This document shows positions 40,308-48,735 of a DNA stretch of 64,000 nucleotides, piece by piece. The notes under the pieces were generated by a model. It was not told where the DNA came from, did no database searches, and saw only the letters and a list, made by a program, of their open reading frames with translations. Every line of letters begins with the position of its first letter. Position 1 is the first letter of the stretch. The stretch lies in NCBI GenBank assembly GCA_016714685.1, contig JADKCH010000001.1, forward strand, positions 1 to 64,000. Direction: 5' to 3'. The stretch is from Candidatus Geothrix odensensis. Lineage in GTDB: Bacteria > Acidobacteriota > Holophagae > Holophagales > Holophagaceae. Both the position numbers and the translations under genes were made by a program.

Positions 40308-41494
40308 TCAGCCGAGGTCCTCGAAGAGCCCCCGCTGGACGCCGTTGCCGGGGTCGGCCGGGAAGGGGTAGGCGGCGGCGGGGGCCCAGGGCCGGTCCGG
40401 ATCAAAGCGCCCGGGTGGCGGCAGCTCAGGGGGCAGCCAACGCAGGGCTGGAGCGGGCTGGATCTGGCCGAGGAGGGTCTGGGCTCCGGCCTCGGGGGGA
40501 ATGGCGGGCACTCGCAGCAGGGCGATGGGCGGGTGGTCCAGGGTGTCGGGCCAGGCCGCAGGCTGCATGGCCCGCGCCTCCAGGGGCACGGGGTCCCTGG
40601 GGTCGGCGGCGAGTCCCGGGCTGAAGGCTCCAGGCGCCGGTGGCAGGGCCAGGCTGGCCCGCCAGGGGTGGCCCTCCCGCAAGGCCTGGCGGCCCAAGAG
40701 CGTGGCGACCTGGAGGTCCGAGCAGGCGCCCAGGTGGATGGGGTGCGGAGGCGCTCCTGCAATAGCGCCTTGAGGGCCCGCAGCTGGCCCAGGGCAGCCG
40801 GCCAAGTGCCGCCGGCCCGCTGGAATTCCGTGCCCCCCGCGAGGGAGAGCCGCCAGCCCACGGCCCGGCGGGAGAAGGGCAGCTCCACCCAGGCGCCGGA
40901 GGCCAGCCGCTGGGCGAGGCCCCGCTCTGCGGTGCCCTGGGCCTCGGACATGGCCGCGACCAGGGCCTCGCCCGAGGCGAGGGAGGGCAGGGCGCCCAGG
41001 ACGAGGGTCACTTCGCCCCACAGCCAGCCGGGGGGCACCTCGTCACCGGGAGCGGTCACACCGAGCTCGGGCAGCCGCCAGGGGGCACTTTCCCGGGGGA
41101 CCCACCCGATCCCGCCCTGGCGCCAGCGCTCCCCCAGGGAGCCTTCCGGCATTTCCGGGGTGTGCAGCCAGCCGCGAAAGGCACCGCCGGGCAGCTGCAG
41201 GGCCGCGTCGGGCCCGAGGTGGAGGCTGAGCTGCGGAATGGCCGTGATGGCCTCCCACCAGCCCTGCCGCGATTCGGGGGGAAGCGCCTGCATCCAAGCG
41301 GGCGGGTGGTCCCAGATCAGGCCGAAGCCGCCCGGGAGCAGCGAGACCAGGTTCATCAGGCGGGCCAGGGCCCGCCCCGGGGCCGCATGGACCGAGGCCA
41401 GACCCTCCTCCAGGAAGCGGGAGCCGGCCCAGCCGGCCCAGGGGCCATCGGGCGCCGAGCGCAGGAGGAAGCCGCGCCCCTCGGTCCCGGTCAC
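40308..41494 (-). pseudogene. hypothetical protein with one frameshift, coupled to thiD
   Basis: The N-terminal part reads from GTG 41494 (VTGTEGRGFLLRSAPDGPW ... WPAALGQLRALKALLQERLR) and the C-terminal part continues in a second frame (HPIHLGACSDLQVATLLGRQ to GNGVQRGLFEDLG) with the join near 40740-40750, next to a run of four Gs. The two halves together give about 395 aa with no stop between them, so I treat them as one gene broken by a single indel, probably a sequencing error. GTG 41494 overlaps the thiD stop (GTGA), which supports the start. Trp/Gly/Pro-rich, no recognised domain, no membrane helix. Function unknown. Confidence 0.55.
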
Positions 41495-42323
41495 GGGGCC
41501 TCCTGGGGAAGCGCCAGGGGCGTGAACATGGGCCGGCCAATGCCGCCGGGCATGAAGGCGCGGTCCCACCGGTTCCGGAGCCGCCGGGCGGATTCCAGGG
41601 CGGCGCTCAGGTCGTCGTGGCCCTGCAGGCGCAGGCCCAGCCAGGTGGCCGACAGGAGGCAGCCGGTGCCCCGGCGATCACCCGGGAGCCGCGGAGCGGC
41701 CTCCAGCAGCTGGATGCCATCTGTGGTCACCCAGGCATCCTGAACCTGGTCGCCTGGGGCATGGCCGCCCTTGAGCCAGACGGCCACGGCACCGGCCTCC
41801 AGCCAGGGAGTCGCCAGCACCTCGATGCTGGCGGAGCGGATCGCCTCGGGAGGGAGGCCCGCGAAGGCGGCGGCCTCGCCCCGGTTGGGACTGACCACCC
41901 ACCCGCCCATGGGCAGGAGATCGGCGGCCATGCGGCGGAGGTCCCCGCCGTCGTGCAGGCCCACGCCCGCGCTGGGGGCGAGGATGGGATCCCAGATGCG
42001 CAGGGGCGGGGCCAGGTGCCGCAGCGTGGCGCAGAGGCGCCGGAACCCCGTCGCCTCGAGGGCGCAGAGGCCCAGCTTCACGCCCCAGCGGCCAGTCAGG
42101 TGGGGCGCGAGGGTCTCGAGGCGGGCCACGGGATCCATGGCCGGGGGATCGATGCGGGTGCAGCCCAGTCCGTTCTGGAGGGTTTCCGCCAAGCACACGG
42201 CCATGGGCTGGCAGCCCAGCTCGGCCAGAGTCACGGCGTCCCGGAGCAGCCCGCCCCCCCGGATGGATCCATCCCGCCCAGACAGAGGGCGAGCGGGGCG
42301 GTGCTGGGGCGGGTGACATCCAT
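41491..42323 (-). pseudogene. thiD: hydroxymethylpyrimidine/phosphomethylpyrimidine kinase-like (ThiD), frameshifted
   Basis: ATG 42323 starts STAPLALCLGGMDPSGG, matching the substrate loop of ThiD (usually DPSGGAGIQAD). A one-base deficit in the run of seven Cs at 42254-42260 then throws the frame; one more base restores LLRDAVTLAELGCQPMAVCL and the rest of the protein to LALPQEAP. The C-terminal ATP site RLPGDRRGTGCLLSAT is intact (usual form HGTGCxxSAA). The enzyme would phosphorylate HMP in thiamine synthesis, though the divergent middle makes other ribokinase-like vitamin kinases possible. The frameshift is likely an artefact; if real, the gene is dead. Confidence 0.65.
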
Positions 42324-42402
42324 GGGAACTCCCAGGATGCCATAGGTTGCGGCTCAGCGAAGGCCGGCTACGCCGGGCTGAGCGCGGGGGCCCGGGAGAG
42401 CA

Positions 42403-42708
42403 TCAGACCTTGCGATCAGAGTCCACGATCTCGGTGACCCGCAGGCCGAGGCTATCCTCCAGGACCGTGACCTCGCCCCGGATGAGAACACGGTCCTTGC
42501 AGAGCACATCCATGGGTTCGCCGGCGCTCTTCTTGAGCTCCACCAGGGAACCGGGCTCCAGGTCCAGCAGGTCACGGATGGTCATGCGAGCCTGGCCCAG
42601 CTGGATCTCCAGCCGGAGGGGCGTGTCGATGAAGGGCATGACCTCGGCCACCACCTGCTCGAAACTGAGCACGCGATCACCCTCGATCCGCTCTCCCCGC
42701 TTGGCCAT
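42403..42708 (-). CDS. fliN: flagellar motor switch protein FliN
   Basis: 101 aa. A single SpoA/FliN domain: FIDTPLRLEIQLGQARMTIR, DLLDLEPGSLVELKKSAGEP, DRVLIRGEVTVLEDSLGLRV. It forms the C-ring with FliM and FliG. Its length is that of a domain-only FliN. It lies 72 bp after fliL on the same strand; fliM, normally between fliL and fliN, is absent, so the switch genes are split in this genome. Confidence 0.88.
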   Translation of the reverse strand: MAKRGERIEGDRVLSFEQVVAEVMPFIDTPLRLEIQLGQARMTIRDLLDLEPGSLVELKKSAGEPMDVLCKDRVLIRGEVTVLEDSLGLRVTEIVDSDRKV

Positions 42709-42780
42709 GTGCCTCCTCGAAGTCCTGTCAAAGCATGGACCCAGGCCGCGGTCACCGCAACGGCCGTGCCAGGCGGCCGG

Positions 42781-43422
42781 TCATTGCTGGATGGCCCAGT
42801 CCACGATGAGCACGCTCTTGATGGGCCGCTTGGGCTTCTTGTGCTTCGGATCCTCTTTCTCGCCGGGTTTGGGGGGATGGGGTTTGAACTGCTCGTTCAG
42901 CTTGTCCTTCATCTCCTTGGCGAGTGCCTCCCGCGATTCGGCATCGGACGCCTCCTCCACGCTCTTGCCCGACAGGGTTCCGAGCACGATGGACTGGATG
43001 AGGCTCTTCTCCGGCGACGGCTTCTCCCCGGACACCAGCTTGCCCAGCTCCATGTCGCAGAAGAGGATGTTCAACTCGCAGCGGAGAAAGGCGTTCCTCC
43101 GGGGACCCATCAGGTTCACGGTGCGCGTCAGGACCATGACGGGGGAGGCTTCTCCCGCCGCGTGCCCGCCACCCTCCTTCTTCTCGCCCGTGTCCTCACA
43201 GTCGTCTTCTTCGGCGCCGTGCGCGGGCTCGGCTCCCGGAGCGGTCTCGGCTGCCGCGGCTTCAGCCTTGGCCTTTTCCGCCGCCGCAGCCTTGGCGGCG
43301 GCGCGCTTCTTTAGGAACCACCTGGCGCCGAAGCCACCTCCGCCCAGGATGGCCAGGGCGACCACGATGATGATGATGAGCTTCAATGGGCTCTTTTTGG
43401 GCTCGGCAGCGTCGTCGGACAT
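42781..43422 (-). CDS. fliL: flagellar basal-body-associated protein FliL
   Basis: 213 aa. One N-terminal membrane helix (LIIIIVVALAILGGGGFGA), an Ala/Lys/Glu-rich linker of about 50 residues, then the periplasmic stomatin-like FliL domain: LTRTVNLMGPRRNAFLRCEL, IQSIVLGTLSGKSVEE and VLIVDWAIQQ, whose last strand is the standard FliL C-terminus. A Pro/Lys-rich insertion (PHPPKPGEKEDPKHKKPKR) precedes that final strand. It associates with the stator around the flagellar motor. Confidence 0.85.
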   Translation of the reverse strand: MSDDAAEPKKSPLKLIIIIVVALAILGGGGFGARWFLKKRAAAKAAAAEKAKAEAAAAETAPGAEPAHGAEEDDCEDTGEKKEGGGHAAGEASPVMVLTRTVNLMGPRRNAFLRCELNILFCDMELGKLVSGEKPSPEKSLIQSIVLGTLSGKSVEEASDAESREALAKEMKDKLNEQFKPHPPKPGEKEDPKHKKPKRPIKSVLIVDWAIQQ

Positions 43423-43621
43423 GGAAACCTCGTCGGATGCCCCTTCATCGGATGCTCCCCTGTGGAGCCTGAGAAGCGTGACGCCTGTGGCTGGGTGGCG
43501 TGACCGTCAATGGAGCAGGGGTTTTCCGGAGCGGAAGGCGAGGAGAGCTACTGGCAGCGGGTTCTTCCGTTTTTAGGATCATTATGATGATTAAGGCATG
43601 AAAAATGAAGGTTGACGCCAA
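43423..43621. other. intergenic region upstream of fliL
   Basis: About 200 bp with no ORF of coding character. A short AT-rich palindromic stretch (ATCATTATGATGATTAAG, about 43578-43595) stands out in a GC-rich context and may hold the fliL promoter or a regulator site. No clear sigma28 or sigma54 box was found. Confidence 0.3.
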
Positions 43622-43647
43622 ACGGGGCCTGTCGAAACAGGCCCCGT
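43622..43647 (-). terminator. terminator hairpin after HU gene
   Basis: Perfect 11-bp stem ACGGGGCCTGT (43622-43632) with its complement (43637-43647), loop CGAA, 38 bp past the HU stop on the minus strand. The T tract is weak (TTGG), but stem and tetraloop are typical. Confidence 0.7.
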
Positions 43648-43685
43648 CGATACTTGGATCCGGGATCAATCTGGACAGCTAAATC

Positions 43686-43982
43686 CTACTTACGCTTCTT
43701 GCCGCCCTTGCCGTTGACTTCGTCTGCCAGCTTCTTGCCGGGCTTGAACTTGGCAACCTTCTTGGCGGCGATCTTGATGGGCTTGTTATCGCGGGGATTG
43801 CGGCCGGTGCGGGCACCGCGGCTGGCCACCGAGAAGGTGCCGAAGCCCACGAGGGTGACCTTGTCGCCCGTGCGCAGGGCGTTGGCGATCCCGCCGACGA
43901 TCTGATCCAGGGCGGCAGCGGCCTGGGCCTTGGTGATGCCGGCCTTGTCGGCGACGGCGCTGACCAGTTCAGCCTTGTTCAT
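43686..43982 (-). CDS. hup: HU-family DNA-binding protein
   Basis: 98 aa. Complete HU fold: MNKAELVSAVADKAGITKAQ, then ALDQIVGGIANALRTGDKVTLVGFGTFSV and the DNA-binding arm RTGRNPRDNKPIKIAAKKVAKFKPGKKLAD, ending in a short Lys-rich tail GKGGKKRK. It compacts DNA as a dimer. ATG 43982 has a strong SD (GGAGGTTCTC). The leader is about 140 nt from the promoter to the ATG, long enough for regulation. Confidence 0.95.
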   Translation of the reverse strand: MNKAELVSAVADKAGITKAQAAAALDQIVGGIANALRTGDKVTLVGFGTFSVASRGARTGRNPRDNKPIKIAAKKVAKFKPGKKLADEVNGKGGKKRK

Positions 43983-44125
43983 GAGAACCTCCGAAATTGG
44001 GGAACTACATCCCCTGGTTGAGAGAAACGGAATCGTTCCAGAAGTAGAACGACCGTATTTACTGGGTTTCTGAATATCGATGACCCCAAGAGGCCCATGG
44101 ATGCTGTGTTTACTAAACTGCACAG

Positions 44126-44154
44126 AAGTTACGCCGCAGATGTAGTGTGGTCAA
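44126..44154 (-). promoter_or_regulatory. sigma70 promoter for HU gene
   Basis: On the minus strand TTGACC (44149-44154) and TAACTT (44126-44131) are 17 bp apart, followed by a leader of about 140 nt to ATG 43982. An A10 run (44168-44177) lies upstream and could act as an UP-like element. This is the best promoter match in the window. Confidence 0.65.
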
Positions 44155-44332
44155 GGCTTTTATTCAAAAAAAAAACGGAGAGTGCCACCGTTAGGGGATC
44201 TGCATGTTCATGGAACCGCTGAATAGCCGGAAATGCTCGACTGTAAGTGCCATGAATCAGGGAGATCCCCGTAGAACAGGGCACTCCGCCCTCCTGGGCG
44301 CGTCCAGCCCCAGCCCGTCCTATGATGGAGCG

Positions 44333-45136
44333 ATGTCCCACCCCTTCTTCCTCACCGTTGCCTATGCCGGTGCTGCCTTCCATGGCTGGCAGGTCCAGTC
44401 CACGCTCCGCAGCGGCCAGGGGGATCTCTGGAAGGCCCTCCGCGCCTTCGATCCGGAGGCGCCCATGCCCCAGGGCACCGGGCGGACCGATGCCGGCGTG
44501 CACGCCCGGGGGCAGGGCGTCCTGGTGCGCACGTCCCGGACCTGGGACCCCTATCGCCTGCTCATGGCCCTGAATGCCCATCTCGCGCCCGACATCCGGG
44601 TCATGGCGGTCCACCCCGCGCCGGAAGGCTTCTTCCCCCGGCAGCATGCGGTGGCCAAGCGCTACGTGTACCGGCTCGACCTGGGGCCAGCCTCGGATCC
44701 GCTCCAGGCGGCCTTCCGGTGGCATGTCCACCAGTCGGTTCCGCTGGCTCTGGAGGCCATGGCGGAGGCTCTTCGGCCCCTGATCGGCACCCACGATTTC
44801 ACGAGCTTCCGCTGCGTGGACTGCGTCGCCAAGACGCCGGTCCGCACCATCCATGACATCCGCATCCAGCCGGTGGAGGGCGGGGTGGACCTGGTCTTCG
44901 AAGGCACCAGCTTCCTCATGCACCAGGTGCGGATCATGGCCGGGACGCTGGTGGAGGTGGGGCGGGGCCGCCGGGCCGCCGACTCCCTGGCCGGGGTCCT
45001 GGCGGCGAAGGACCGCACCCGCGCGGGGCTCACCGCCCCGCCGGAAGGGCTGTGCCTGGAGAAGGTCTGGTACGGGGGGCAGTGGGGCATCGGTGAGCCC
45101 AGCCCATTCGGGGAGCGGCTGGATCAGTCCAGGTAG
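44333..45136 (+). CDS. truA: tRNA pseudouridine synthase A
   Basis: 267 aa. Makes pseudouridines 38-40 in the anticodon stem. The catalytic aspartate D53 is in GTGRTDAGVHARGQ; other blocks are VAKRYVYRL, GTHDFTSFRCVD and MHQVRIMAGTLVEVGRG. ATG 44333 is chosen because it begins FFLTVAYAGAAFHGWQ, the canonical N-terminus, and is preceded by GGAG. Its 3' end overlaps the convergent gene by 13 bp. Confidence 0.94.
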   Translation: MSHPFFLTVAYAGAAFHGWQVQSTLRSGQGDLWKALRAFDPEAPMPQGTGRTDAGVHARGQGVLVRTSRTWDPYRLLMALNAHLAPDIRVMAVHPAPEGFFPRQHAVAKRYVYRLDLGPASDPLQAAFRWHVHQSVPLALEAMAEALRPLIGTHDFTSFRCVDCVAKTPVRTIHDIRIQPVEGGVDLVFEGTSFLMHQVRIMAGTLVEVGRGRRAADSLAGVLAAKDRTRAGLTAPPEGLCLEKVWYGGQWGIGEPSPFGERLDQSR

Positions 45137-45832
45137 AAGCCCACGCCCTGCCAGACCTTGAACTTCGTCTTGCCATCCTTGGACGCGGCCGGGTCGAAGA
45201 CCAGGTGCTTGGCGGCCTCGACACAGGCTTCGCCGGCCTCTCGGGCCTCGGCGGAATCACCGGGAAGCCCCTGGATGAGCCGGGCTGCGAGCACGTCGCC
45301 CTTCTCGCTGATGAGCACGTGGACGACCACCACCCCTTTCGGGCGGCCCGCGAAGAGGCTCGCAGCCTTCAGCCGGGGCGTCGCCCGGTTGAGGTTGATG
45401 GCCCGGGCGGGCCGGATGTCCTCGGCGAGCTGCACCAGGTCGCCCTCGCCGGGGACGGCGGCGGTCTTGAGCTGGAGCGCCTCGTTCTCGGTCTTCAGGC
45501 GGCCCGCCTCGGCCCTGGCCTCGGTGGCGGCCTGCTTCGCATCCTGGAGGTCTTTGAGGAGGGCATCGCTGCCGCCCTGGTTCTCCCGCAGGGTGGCGCG
45601 GAGTTGCTCGATCTCCCTGCGGGCGGTGTCCGCTTCGGATTTCGCCTGATCCCGGGCTTTCCGGGCGCTGGTGATGTCCTTCTGCAGGTCTTCGGTGGCG
45701 GCCAGGCGCTGCTTGAGGTCGTCCCGCTCTTCGGTGAGCCGCTTCACCTGGGCCTGCAGCTGGGGCGGCCGTGGGCTTCTTGGCGGCCGCGAGGGGCAGG
45801 GCGATCAGCAGCAGGGACAGGGCGATGCGCAT
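45124..45832 (-). pseudogene. secreted coiled-coil protein with TonB-like C-terminal domain, one frameshift
   Basis: ATG 45832, after GGAGGAACG, starts a signal peptide MRIALSLLLIALPLAAA, then the frame is lost at the run of four Gs at 45762-45765. One extra base joins it to QLQAQVKRLTEERDDLKQR and the rest. The body is a coiled coil of about 90 residues (KARDQAKSEADTARREIEQL), and the C-terminus (KAASLFAGRPKGVVVVHVLI to FDPAASKDGKTKFKVWQGVG) has the beta-beta-alpha pattern of TonB/TonB-like domains with the typical GxVxVxVxIxxxG strand. It is probably periplasmic. A single missing base suggests artefact; if real, the protein would lose secretion. Confidence 0.62.
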
Positions 45833-45854
45833 CGTTCCTCCGGATCGGGAGGCC

Positions 45855-46979
45855 CTAGCGCTGGAAGCCCAGCTGGTCGCCTCCCTGGGCGGGTTTCGTG
45901 GTCTTGAGAATCCCACGCTTCAGGAGCTTGGAGAAGATGCCGAGGCACTCGTTCGGTTCGAAGGGCGCGATGGAGAGGATGTCCCGGATGGTCCAGAGGC
46001 CGTTCACCCGGCTGGCGAGGAAGGCCTCGTTGGGACCCAGGTTGGTGGTCATCAGCTCGTCCAGGCTGACGGCCAATTCGGGAACCAGGTCCTGATCCAG
46101 CTTCTTCTCCTCGAGGAGGTCCTGGACCACGGCCATCATCTTGTTCGCGTCGAGGTGGCGGGGCTGGTCCTTGAGGATCCGCCGAAGTTCCTCCTGGGCC
46201 TCCTGGAGCTTCTGCTTCTCCACCAGGGCGCGGGCCCGCTGGAGCTGCAGGCTCGGGTTCTCGCCAAGGTTGCCGCCGGCGTTCACGATGTGGACCAGGC
46301 CCTTTTCATGCAGGTCGAAGAGCAGCTTGTTGATCTTGTACTCGGGCATCCGCATGTCGATCACCAGCTGATCCACACGCTTGTTCCCATCCAGCCGCGC
46401 CAGGATGTCGGCGTCTTCCGGGGCCAGGGGCAGCCGCTCGGCGATGGCCTCGGAGATGGCGGAAAGCACGGCGTCGCCGCCCTTGATGACCCGCCGGATG
46501 CGCTTCCAGTCGTCCAGGCGGCGCGCGCCCTCCAGCACGATGCCCGTGACGTCCAGGCTGAGCAGCATGGACTTCTGGTGCGAAGCGGCCCCATCGTGGA
46601 ACTCGAAGCTGCCCACGTTCCACAGGAAGGTGTCGAAGATGCTCTCCTCCACCTTCAGCTGCACGATGCGGCGGATCTCCGCCTCCGTGACCAGCTGGCG
46701 GTTGATGAGGATCCTGCCCAGCAGCTGCTGCTCGTCCTCCTGGGTGGCCAGGGCATCGCGGAGCTGCTCCTCGGTGATGCGGTTGAAGGCGAGCAGATAC
46801 TGGCCCAGGTACTCCCGGGGATCGGAGGACCAGATGCTGGTGATGCGGCCTTCATGGAAGGCCACGCGCTTGGTGTGCAGGGGGCCCTTCAGCTCCAGGA
46901 CGCCGGTCTTCTTGCCCACGGCCAGCCACTGGAAGATGTCCTCCAGGCCCATGGTCGCCAGATCACCGCTCAGCGCCAC
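45855..46979 (-). CDS. DUF4388-domain protein
   Basis: 374 aa. The N-terminal 100 residues are DUF4388/PATAN: LSGDLATMGLEDIFQWLAVG, KKTGVLELKG, HEGRITSIWSSDPREYLG. Next comes a GspE-N-like helical segment (FNRITEEQLRDALATQ, LLGRILINRQLVTEAEI) and a second regulatory part with DGNKRVDQLVIDMRMPEYK. The C-terminal LGPNEAFLASRVNGLWTIRD resembles a winged or PilB-N fold. Such proteins are frequent in delta-proteobacteria and Acidobacteriota and are thought to be signalling adaptors for motility or surface systems. Cytoplasmic. Confidence 0.8.
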   Translation of the reverse strand: MALSGDLATMGLEDIFQWLAVGKKTGVLELKGPLHTKRVAFHEGRITSIWSSDPREYLGQYLLAFNRITEEQLRDALATQEDEQQLLGRILINRQLVTEAEIRRIVQLKVEESIFDTFLWNVGSFEFHDGAASHQKSMLLSLDVTGIVLEGARRLDDWKRIRRVIKGGDAVLSAISEAIAERLPLAPEDADILARLDGNKRVDQLVIDMRMPEYKINKLLFDLHEKGLVHIVNAGGNLGENPSLQLQRARALVEKQKLQEAQEELRRILKDQPRHLDANKMMAVVQDLLEEKKLDQDLVPELAVSLDELMTTNLGPNEAFLASRVNGLWTIRDILSIAPFEPNECLGIFSKLLKRGILKTTKPAQGGDQLGFQR

Positions 46980-47051
46980 TTGCCGCCTCCCACGAAGACA
47001 AGCCTACTCCAAATAGTTGTCAGAAAAACAATCTTCATCAAAATTTACAAG

Positions 47052-47064
47052 GCCCCGCCGGGGC
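47052..47064 (-). terminator. weak terminator after yvcK
   Basis: GCCCC/GGGGC stem (47052-47056 with 47060-47064, loop GCC) followed on the minus strand by CTTGTAAATTTT. The stem is short, so confidence is low. Confidence 0.35.
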
Positions 47065-47107
47065 GCACAGACTCCGTATCGGCATGCCTCCGGCTTTCAA
47101 TAGGAGC

Positions 47108-48097
47108 TCAGAGTCGGGAAAGCACTTCCCGGATGGCCTGGTTCAGCAGGTCGGGATGGTGCCGGGCCATGGGAGCCTCGGGATCCAGGAGGGGGAACCG
47201 GTAGACGGGGATGCCCAGGATCGTGTCCGATTCGGTCATAAGTGGCTCACCGCCCTCGATCTGGTACCTGGCCAGCATGTCGGGGTGAAGGGGGGCCGCA
47301 TTGGCGATGATGGCCGAGATCCGGGTCCGTCCGAAGGCCGAGATGGCAGCCACGTGAGTCTCGAGATTCAGACCGGCGGTCTCGCCGGGTTCGGTCATGA
47401 GGTTGGCCACGTAGATGACCGGCGATCGGGACGACTCCACCGCCTCCTGCAACTCCTGGAGGAGGAGGTTGGAGATGGTCGAAGTGTAGAGGCTGCCGGG
47501 CGAAAGGAAGATCAGGTCCGAGCGGAGCAGGGCCAGCACAGTCTCGGGAAGGGGTTCCGCATCCCGGGGTTCCAGCCAGAGCCTGGCGAGGGGGGGCTGG
47601 CAGGAGCCCACGGCCGTCTCCCCCACGTAGGAGCGCCCCGCCATGTCCTCGGCGCAGAGGGTGACCGGCACCACCGTGGAGGGGAACAAGCGACCCAGAG
47701 TCACCAGCACACCCGAGAGCTGGCGGATGGCCCGCACCCAGTCGCCCGTGAGGTCGGCCAGGGCCCACAGCATCAGATTGCCGAGGGAGTGGCCGGCGAG
47801 GCTGCCTTCGCCGCGGAAGCGGTAGTTCAGGAGGTCCGAGAGAGCCGAATCCTCCAGGGTCAGGGCCGCCAGGCAGTTGCGGAGGTCGCCGGGAGGGATG
47901 CCGCCGAGCTCGTCCCGCAGGCGGCCCGAGGAGCCCCCGTTGTCGGAGACGGTGACGATGCCCGTCAGCTTCCAGGGATCGCGGCTCCGCCCCGCCTCCC
48001 GCTTCAGGGCGCGGAGCAGGGCGGCCAGGCCTGTGCCACCGCCGAGGGCCACCACCCGCAGGGGCCGGTCGGCATCGAGGCTCGGTGGGCCGGCCAT
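47108..48097 (-). CDS. yvcK: gluconeogenesis factor YvcK/CofD-like protein
   Basis: 329 aa. CofD-superfamily fold with a UDP-sugar or FO-like pocket: VVALGGGTGLAALLRALKRE, TVSDNGGSSGRLRDELGGIPPGDLRNCL, LSPGSLYTSTISNLLLQELQ and YVANLMTEPGET. The last three are diagnostic for YvcK, which controls cell shape and growth on gluconeogenic carbon rather than making coenzyme F420. rapZ and whiA, often adjacent, are absent. The gene is preceded by a TPR gene on the same strand after 17 bp. Confidence 0.9.
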   Translation of the reverse strand: MAGPPSLDADRPLRVVALGGGTGLAALLRALKREAGRSRDPWKLTGIVTVSDNGGSSGRLRDELGGIPPGDLRNCLAALTLEDSALSDLLNYRFRGEGSLAGHSLGNLMLWALADLTGDWVRAIRQLSGVLVTLGRLFPSTVVPVTLCAEDMAGRSYVGETAVGSCQPPLARLWLEPRDAEPLPETVLALLRSDLIFLSPGSLYTSTISNLLLQELQEAVESSRSPVIYVANLMTEPGETAGLNLETHVAAISAFGRTRISAIIANAAPLHPDMLARYQIEGGEPLMTESDTILGIPVYRFPLLDPEAPMARHHPDLLNQAIREVLSRL

Positions 48098-48114
48098 GGC
48101 GAGGGGATCCTGGC

Positions 48115-48648
48115 TCAGCGGCCTTCTGTGAAGGCGAAGAGCGGGGATTTCCGGATGGGGTTGAAATCAGGCTCCATGTGCCACTGGAAGACGAAATCCG
48201 CCTCCAGCTCCACGGCCTTCTTCAGGCTTTCGGCGGCGGCCTCGGTGTTCTCGTCCTGGGCGAAGGCGACGGCGCGCAGGTAGTGGAGCGCCCCCTTGGT
48301 GGGGTGGCTCTTGATGGCCTTCTCGCTGAGCTTGAGGGCCTCCTCCGTCTCGTGCCGGTTGAGACAGGCCTGGATCTCGGTGACGGCGTCGGCGGCAACG
48401 GCCTTGGGAGGATGGATCTTGGCCTCGGCCAGGGACAGGTAGACCTGGGCGCGGCGCTTCATGGACCACTCGCCCGCCGCCTGGGCCTCATCCCGGAGAT
48501 GCTCCAGGGCCTTCGCGGCCTCGGGGAACTTGCCTGACTCCACGAGCTTCACGGCCTTGGTGAAGGCCACCGCCAGCGGCGAGGGGGCCGGATGGGATGG
48601 GGCGGATGCGGACTTGGATGCGGGTTCAGTCTTGGCCTTGGTCGCCAT
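48115..48648 (-). CDS. TPR-repeat protein
   Basis: 177 aa. The N-terminal 30 residues are Ser/Pro/Ala-rich, followed by three or four TPR-like helical hairpins (AVKLVESGKFPEAAKALEHL, RRAQVYLSLAEAKIH, LHYLRAVAFAQDENTEAAAE). It ends FVFQWHMEPDFNPIRKSPLF, the typical TPR C-terminus found in lineage-specific tetratricopeptide proteins. No signal peptide, so cytoplasmic. Function unknown; co-transcription with yvcK is likely (17 bp gap). Confidence 0.65.
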   Translation of the reverse strand: MATKAKTEPASKSASAPSHPAPSPLAVAFTKAVKLVESGKFPEAAKALEHLRDEAQAAGEWSMKRRAQVYLSLAEAKIHPPKAVAADAVTEIQACLNRHETEEALKLSEKAIKSHPTKGALHYLRAVAFAQDENTEAAAESLKKAVELEADFVFQWHMEPDFNPIRKSPLFAFTEGR

Positions 48649-48735
48649 GCGGGATCCTCGGGATGCGTTGGAGAAACTATAGAGTGACAGGGTTTCTCCG
48701 GCAAATCCGGGTCCGCATGGCGATCGGGGCAGGGA

